Shown here in pieces: positions 59,464-64,000 of a DNA stretch of 64,000 nt (positions within the stretch are counted from its first letter, which is position 1; every line of letters begins with the position of its first letter). Location: assembly GCA_037039685.1 (NCBI GenBank), contig JAWNGF010000003.1, positions 4,624,571 to 4,688,570 of the forward strand. The letters are read 5' to 3'. The position numbers and the translations under genes are program-made. This stretch comes from Ceratobasidium sp. AG-K (Eukaryota; Basidiomycota; Agaricomycetes; Cantharellales; Ceratobasidiaceae). The notes beneath the pieces are model-generated. The model saw nothing but the letters and a program-made list of their open reading frames with translations, was not told the origin of the DNA and made no database searches.

Positions 59464-59530
59464 GGTAGCCACGGTATCAATATCTGACAAATAACTAGCC
59501 ACGTGACCAGGTTTGCTCTTCGGGCCGCAC
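59464..59530 (-). promoter_or_regulatory. Conserved upstream module of RBR copy 4
   Basis: On the plus strand this reads TAGCCACGGTATCAATATCT, GACAAATAAC, TAGCCACGTGACCAGG and CTCTTCGGGCCG. It has two TAGCCAC half-sites 30 bp apart, the second fused to a perfect CACGTG. It lies 120-185 bp from the start codon, like the modules of copies 2 and 3. Confidence 0.5.
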
Positions 59531-59785
59531 CCGGGACACCGGCCGCTACATGTTACCTTCATTTTGAGGACCACACCAAGGTCAAGCCGAGAAGGGTAGG
59601 CACCGCTGGGAGTGTGAAAACGGCACCAAGAAGCACGAAGATGTGGGTTCACAATAGCATTGACTTGGTTCATCAAAATGGAGCACAAATTTTGATTAGG
59701 GCTATGGCATCACGCCCGAACATGGCACCTAGAACATTTTGAAGACCAGGTTTTCCGTCTAGATTACATGCGGAGGTTATGCCGT

Positions 59786-60934
59786 TTAGAGCGCTACGAG
59801 CGACAATTTTATCAATTAACTGATGGATTTCCAGGATGTACTGTTGTATGAACGTACCGCTAGCACCAGTAATAATGTCGACGAGCTCGTTGGTAATGTT
59901 AGCCTGGCGACCACGGTTGTACTGCATCTGGAGACGTCCAATCATGTCACCAGCGTTCTTGGATGCGTTATCCATGGCATTGCGACTATAATATTACTTA
60001 GTAAATACAACGTTAATGCGCAATACAAGTGCTTACCGGGAGCTAATTTCGGCGGCGTGGCCCTCGACGAGAGCGGCATAGATAGCGTTGGCGAGCGAGA
60101 ACTCTACGAGGTCCTTGGTCGAGTCATCCTCCAACTCGTAAGCCTTGAAAGCAGCTGTCGAGCATATATCCCGTTAGTGCATGTACTGAGCTCCAAGGGG
60201 GTCAGACCTACGGGCCTCCAACAAGGCCTTCTCGTTGAAGACCTCGATAATGTTGCTCTCGTACGCGATCGCAGAAACAAAGCGGTTGTAAACGAGGGCA
60301 ACAGAGTCGAACTCGATTCCGCTGGTAATGATCTTGTCGGCGATAGTAGCAGCGTCGGCAAACGAGGGGACCTCGCGACCAATCTGGGAGAATGAAAGCT
60401 CGAGGTTCTTGCCAGCCGAACGAGAGAGCTGAGACTTGGACTTTTCACCGAGAACGACAATCGAACCCTCGCCTCCGCTCTCTGCGATAGCACGCTTCGT
60501 CGCCTTGGTCACCGACGAGTGAATACCGCCGCAGAGGCCACGGTCAGAAGAAACAACAACATAAAGCTTCTTTCCGCCAGCTGGGACAGTCGCTTCGGAG
60601 TTACCAAAGACCTCTGGGCGGGTATTAGGGTCAGTATCTACATGTGAGCAACCAACTCACCGTTGTTGGCCTTTCCATACTCCTTGGCCGTAGCCATCGC
60701 ACGCTGAGCCTTGTTCAAACGCGTCGAGGCAATCATTTTCATCGACTAGTAGGCCAGCTTAGCACCATAAATGAATAAACGATCCTGATCTACCTTGGTG
60801 ATTTTCTCGATATTACGGACCGACTTGAGACGAAGCTCAATTTCACGAAGAGTAGCCATGTTACGTGCTGCCTGAGCATTTTGTAATGCGCCGGTAGCAG
60901 CGGCCAGCGTGGGGCGGACGGTACGGCTCAACAT
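59786..60934 (-). CDS. ATP3: Mitochondrial F1-ATP synthase gamma subunit
   Basis: The gamma subunit is the rotating shaft of F1 in the mitochondrial matrix. ATG 60932-60934 gives [20 protein letters not shown], a basic, Ala-rich presequence, then [22 protein letters not shown] joined by splicing to [17 protein letters not shown], the conserved N-terminal helix of the family. Later come [15 protein letters not shown], the signature loop, [13 protein letters not shown] and [13 protein letters not shown]. The C-terminal helix is [19 protein letters not shown], then [20 protein letters not shown]. The last intron (GTACGT to CGTAG) joins GCTAGCG to CGCTCTAA, giving the expected end ITGASAL; the final exon is only 8 nt (59786-59793). 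Length and motifs are complete. It is divergent from ALG3 across 211 bp. Confidence 0.95.
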
Positions 60935-61145
60935 GACGGTGGTGGGGGCGGTGGGAGAATCGACAAGCAGAATCTGTCCGCAAACGCCCGGCGCTTACTC
61001 CTTCCGGTTTCTCCCTCGTTCAATCACAACGCTCACACCTAGTTACATTCTTTCCGTCGCATCTGAACTACATAATACTGGAATATCGCTCTGATAACTC
61101 TTGTATAACTCTAGGATTTCTTGTTGATTTCTTAGCATTTTATCT
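60935..61145. promoter_or_regulatory. Shared divergent promoter of ATP3 and ALG3
   Basis: Only 211 bp separate the two start codons, so both promoters must overlap here. I see no clear TATA box. Confidence 0.5.
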
Positions 61146-62704
61146 ATGCCACCTGTCCGTCCTCAGGTCAACGACACACTGGATATAGCTCAGCCACTGC
61201 GGACTCTGCAACTACTCTTGACTCGACCACAATACTTTTGGCTTACGGGATTTCTTGTACTTCTCGGCGAAGCAGCACTATGTAAACTCATCATTCGCTT
61301 CGTACCTTGTGAGTCGGGCTACTTGTGACGTAGCATTTGTCTTCTGAGCTGGCGTTTCAAGACACAGAAATCGACTTTGAGACGTACATGATACAAACCA
61401 AATTGTACATAAACGGCGAGCGGGATTATTCGAACATATCTGGGCCTACGGGACCGCTGGTGTGAGTATTTCGTGATTAGCTCCCACGAAACATCAACTG
61501 AACCGATTCGCAGTTACCCGGCCGGCCATGTCCATATCCACCACCTACTCTACAACCTCACCGAAGGGGGCTCCTTGAAGCACCTTGCAAAAGTTCAAGA
61601 CCTCTATGCGGGACTATACATCCTCACGATGGTCTTGACATTCTTGATTTACCGCCGGGCGGGAATACCCCAATACGTCTTATTGTTGCTCCCACCCAGT
61701 AAACGCCTCCATTCAATCTATGTTCTTCGACTATTCAACGACTGCTGGGCTGCACCGCTCTCCCTGGCAGCGATCCACGCATTTCAAAAACGTTGGTGGG
61801 CTATAGGATGTATACTCCTTGGGTAAGCTCGCTCCCCGCCTGCTACAACTTGCTCTAAAGCACAAACAGCCTCGCATTGAGCATCAAAATGAACATAATG
61901 CTTTACCTCCCCGCCCTAGGTCTCATCCTCTTGCTAAACACAGGCATCATCCCCTCGCTCTACTACCTCGCGCTCACACTCTTCGCCGTCATCGTCCCTT
62001 CGCTACCCTTCCTAACAACCCAACCAGAACCGTACCTCGTAAACTCATTCAACCTTGGGCGGCAATTCCTCTACAAATGGACCGTAAACTGGCGATTCGT
62101 CCCTGAACCGACATTTTTGAGTTCGCCATTTGCCAAAGGATTGTTAGCGTGCCACGTAGGATTGCTTGGTGCATTTGGCCTGAGCGTATGGTGCAAGAAG
62201 CAAGGTGGTCCATGGGCAGTTTTGAAGCGCGCAGCAGAGAGACCATGGAAAGGTGCCGCGATATCGGGAGTATCTCAGGATTGTAAGTCTGCTGGCATTG
62301 GAAGGAAGAGGAACTGACAGGCTTGGTAGACATAGCCACGATATTCTTTACCGCAAACCTGATTGGAGTACTCTGCGCCAGGTCGCTTCACTACCAGTTC
62401 TATTCGTGGTATGCAACCCAGTTGCCTTTCCTCGCATGGAGAACGAAATACCCCATTGTCCTTCGGTGAGCGCCAGATTTCCGTCCCAGTGTACAGCCCT
62501 AACAGAGTTCGCAGAGTGGCAATACTAGGAGCGATTGAATACGCATGGAATACGTATCCTTCTACTAATCTCTCCTCGGTGGTCTTATTAGTGGCACACA
62601 TCACCCTTGTTGCGGGTATCTTCTTTGGGTTTCCAGAAGGTCGAAATACGTCAACCGTGCGATGGGACAACCCACCAGCACAAGAAGTGGAAAAATCGGA
62701 GTAA
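61146..62704 (+). CDS. ALG3: Dol-P-Man:Man5GlcNAc2-PP-Dol alpha-1,3-mannosyltransferase (ALG3)
   Basis: ALG3 adds the first lumenal mannose to the lipid-linked N-glycan precursor in the ER membrane. ATG 61146 opens [20 protein letters not shown] and the first membrane helix. After an intron starting at 61309 comes [12 protein letters not shown], the lumenal loop with the acidic pair used by this family, then [20 protein letters not shown], a hallmark of ALG3 proteins. Further hydrophobic helices include [84 protein letters not shown] and the last helix before [14 protein letters not shown]. The stop TAA is at 62702-62704. Five to six introns are visible. The protein is complete and of usual length (about 420 residues). 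Confidence 0.95.
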
Positions 62705-62871
62705 ATAATTTATACTGTACTTGCTTTCACCGTAATACATAGGGCTTTGTAATCTGGCAAAAACAGAGCAGCGTTTTTGACCAAGACCAAAATCTCCAGT
62801 CCGAAATGGAAATTTGACTTGGGATGAAGTCCGACGCCACTCGCAGAGAGAAGGTCCAAGCCAACCAGCAC

Positions 62872-64000
62872 TCATGTCTGCTCGACGACCACAACCTTTT
62901 TCCTCTCCGCCTTGGGCTTGCTTGCTCCTGCGCGAGTGTGTTTTCTCCTTCTCTCCTCCTTGACCGCACGAGCATCGAGCATTGTTCGCTTGAGTTGGCT
63001 CGCCTTTTTGATCGACGCAGGGAGACGATGTTGCCTATTTGCCTCACGTTTAATAATTTTCCTGGAGGTATCCGGATAACAACGTACCGCTCAATTCGTC
63101 CAACTTCTTTATCCATCTTCCACTTCTCACGCAGTCGATCTCTGTACTCTTTCGATGCACGCTCTCGGCCGTCCACAACGCCCAACTTCTCGCCCGCACG
63201 TGCTTTCCATAATCGAACGTTCCCGTCATCCGATCCAGAGAGCACAAACCGTGCATCCTGGCTATACGTCGTCGCGAACACCCTGCGCCAATCCATCCCG
63301 TCAGCTTCTGCGACCCAAATATAATGCCAAATCCAACCTTTGCATCCGCTTCGCCGTATACGCTGTACTTCCACTCCCTTCACCTTCCTTCCATATCCTA
63401 ACCGCACGATCCCATCCGCCACTAACGAATTCCTGTCCAGTAGGAGACCATGCGCAGGACATGACCGCTGCGACATGGCCTTTGTATATTTGAGTAGGGC
63501 TTGAGAGGGAGCGTACGTCAAACGTATACAGATTGTGGTCTTCTGAGGCGAGGAGGAGGGTGGTGGGGAATGTCGGAGACCAGGCTAGGGCATTGGCGCG
63601 CATCTTGCGAGTGACGTGAGCTGTTGAATGGATTTGGTAGTAGAAGCATACACACTTGCATGACTAGTCGCCTTTCAGCTTTCCCAGTTCGGATATCGTA
63701 TAGAGTCATGGTCCGATCCGTGCCTGTTGTCGCAAGGACAGATGATTCGGACAGATTGAACCGGAGGGCAGTAATCGTTTCATTCGAGGTGGGGAACGTG
63801 AGATCCGAAACGGGTGTAGACCTGGATACGAAAGTATAAGCACAGGGTTAGGAACATTGTGGAGAGCATCGATGGGTCTGCAACTGACTTGGTCTCGTCC
63901 CAGAGCTGAACCACGTTAGATGCGGTGGCAAACAAGGGGTCCGTTCGATGGTGATCTATTGCGCTATTTCATACATCAGTAAGTCGGACCACCACGCGCG
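62872..64000 (-). CDS. SOF1: SOF1/DCAF13 WD40 protein of the U3 snoRNP small-subunit processome, 5' end off window
   Basis: SOF1 acts in nucleolar pre-18S rRNA processing. Reading leftward from the right edge, the exons give DHHRTDPLFATASNVVQLWD, the blade SVLATTGTDRTMTLYDIRTG, KAERRLVMQ, MRANALAWSP, LLLASEDHNLYTFDVRSLSS, PTQIYKGHVAAVMSCAWSPT, EFVSGGWDRAVRIWKEG, ATTYSQDARFVLSGSDDGNV and RLWKARAGEKLGVVDGRE. The diagnostic C-terminal domain follows: EYRDRLREKWKMDKEVGRIE, then after an intron a basic tail with ERRRKHTRAGASKPKAERKK and a final VVVVEQT-TGA (62872-62874). This tail is specific to SOF1 among WD40 proteins. The N-terminal blades lie outside the window. The gene converges on ALG3 with 167 bp between stops. 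Confidence 0.93.

Noticed and set aside
59823..60395. Plus-strand open frame of 190 codons
   Set aside because: It is antisense to ATP3 exons, whose family motifs are unmistakable on the minus strand.
60104..60493. Minus-strand frame of 129 codons rich in Ser, Arg and Leu
   Set aside because: It is an alternate frame of the large ATP3 exon.
1..64000. CRISPR arrays, tRNA or rRNA genes, retroelements with reverse transcriptase
   Set aside because: None seen. The repeats present are paralogous genes, promoter modules and one fold-back element.

Overview
The window is nuclear DNA of a filamentous fungus. Coding regions are cut by many short GT-AG introns of about 50-60 bases, intergenic spaces are short, and the housekeeping proteins (a CAF-1 subunit, F1-ATPase gamma, ALG3, SOF1) read as fungal. 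Intron density and gene style point to a basidiomycete, most likely Agaricomycetes. A Rhizoctonia/Ceratobasidium-like source is a guess from memory of which genomes carry many such GTPase/vWA proteins, not something shown here.

Layout: housekeeping genes flank a long accessory island. Left edge: the p60/Cac2 subunit of chromatin assembly factor 1 (minus, 3' end outside the window). Right edge: F1-ATP synthase gamma (minus), ALG3 mannosyltransferase (plus) and SOF1/DCAF13 (minus, 5' end outside). Between about 4.2 and 59.3 kb lie seven large genes from only two families, plus two cytochrome P450 genes.

Family 1 (four copies: 4180-7016 plus; 19152-21960, 41770-44353 and 56479-59346 minus) encodes a protein with an N-terminal domain that looks like a papain-fold cysteine peptidase (invariant Cys at a helix start, later D-x-H), a coiled coil, and a C-terminal RING1-IBR-RING2 ubiquitin ligase. 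Family 2 (three copies, all plus: 8486-17752, 25086-34411, 46441-55818) encodes very large multidomain proteins: a conserved N-terminal region, a propeller-like region, a VLIG/GBP-type GTPase, a Cys/His-rich array and a C-terminal vWA domain with an intact MIDAS motif. The families alternate as neighbours (R1-V1 in tandem; R2/V2 and R3/V3 divergent; V3/R4 convergent). R1, V1, V2 and V3 share a GTGGC...GCCAC palindrome about 290-370 bp before the ATG; R2-R4 share a different but related upstream module.

The island shows turnover. R1 has one in-frame stop, V2 has two stops in its N-terminal exon, R2 has lost the His after the RING2 catalytic Cys, a detached R-type 5' end lies at about 23.04-23.41 kb, and a decayed 3' end of the ATP synthase gamma gene sits behind R3 exactly as the real gene sits behind R4. 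A fold-back element with two arms of about 326 bp lies between V2 and the P450 pair. My working inference is a co-expanded GTPase plus ubiquitin-ligase/protease-like system, possibly in fungal self/non-self recognition or defence. The sequence supports the pairing and the domains, not the role.
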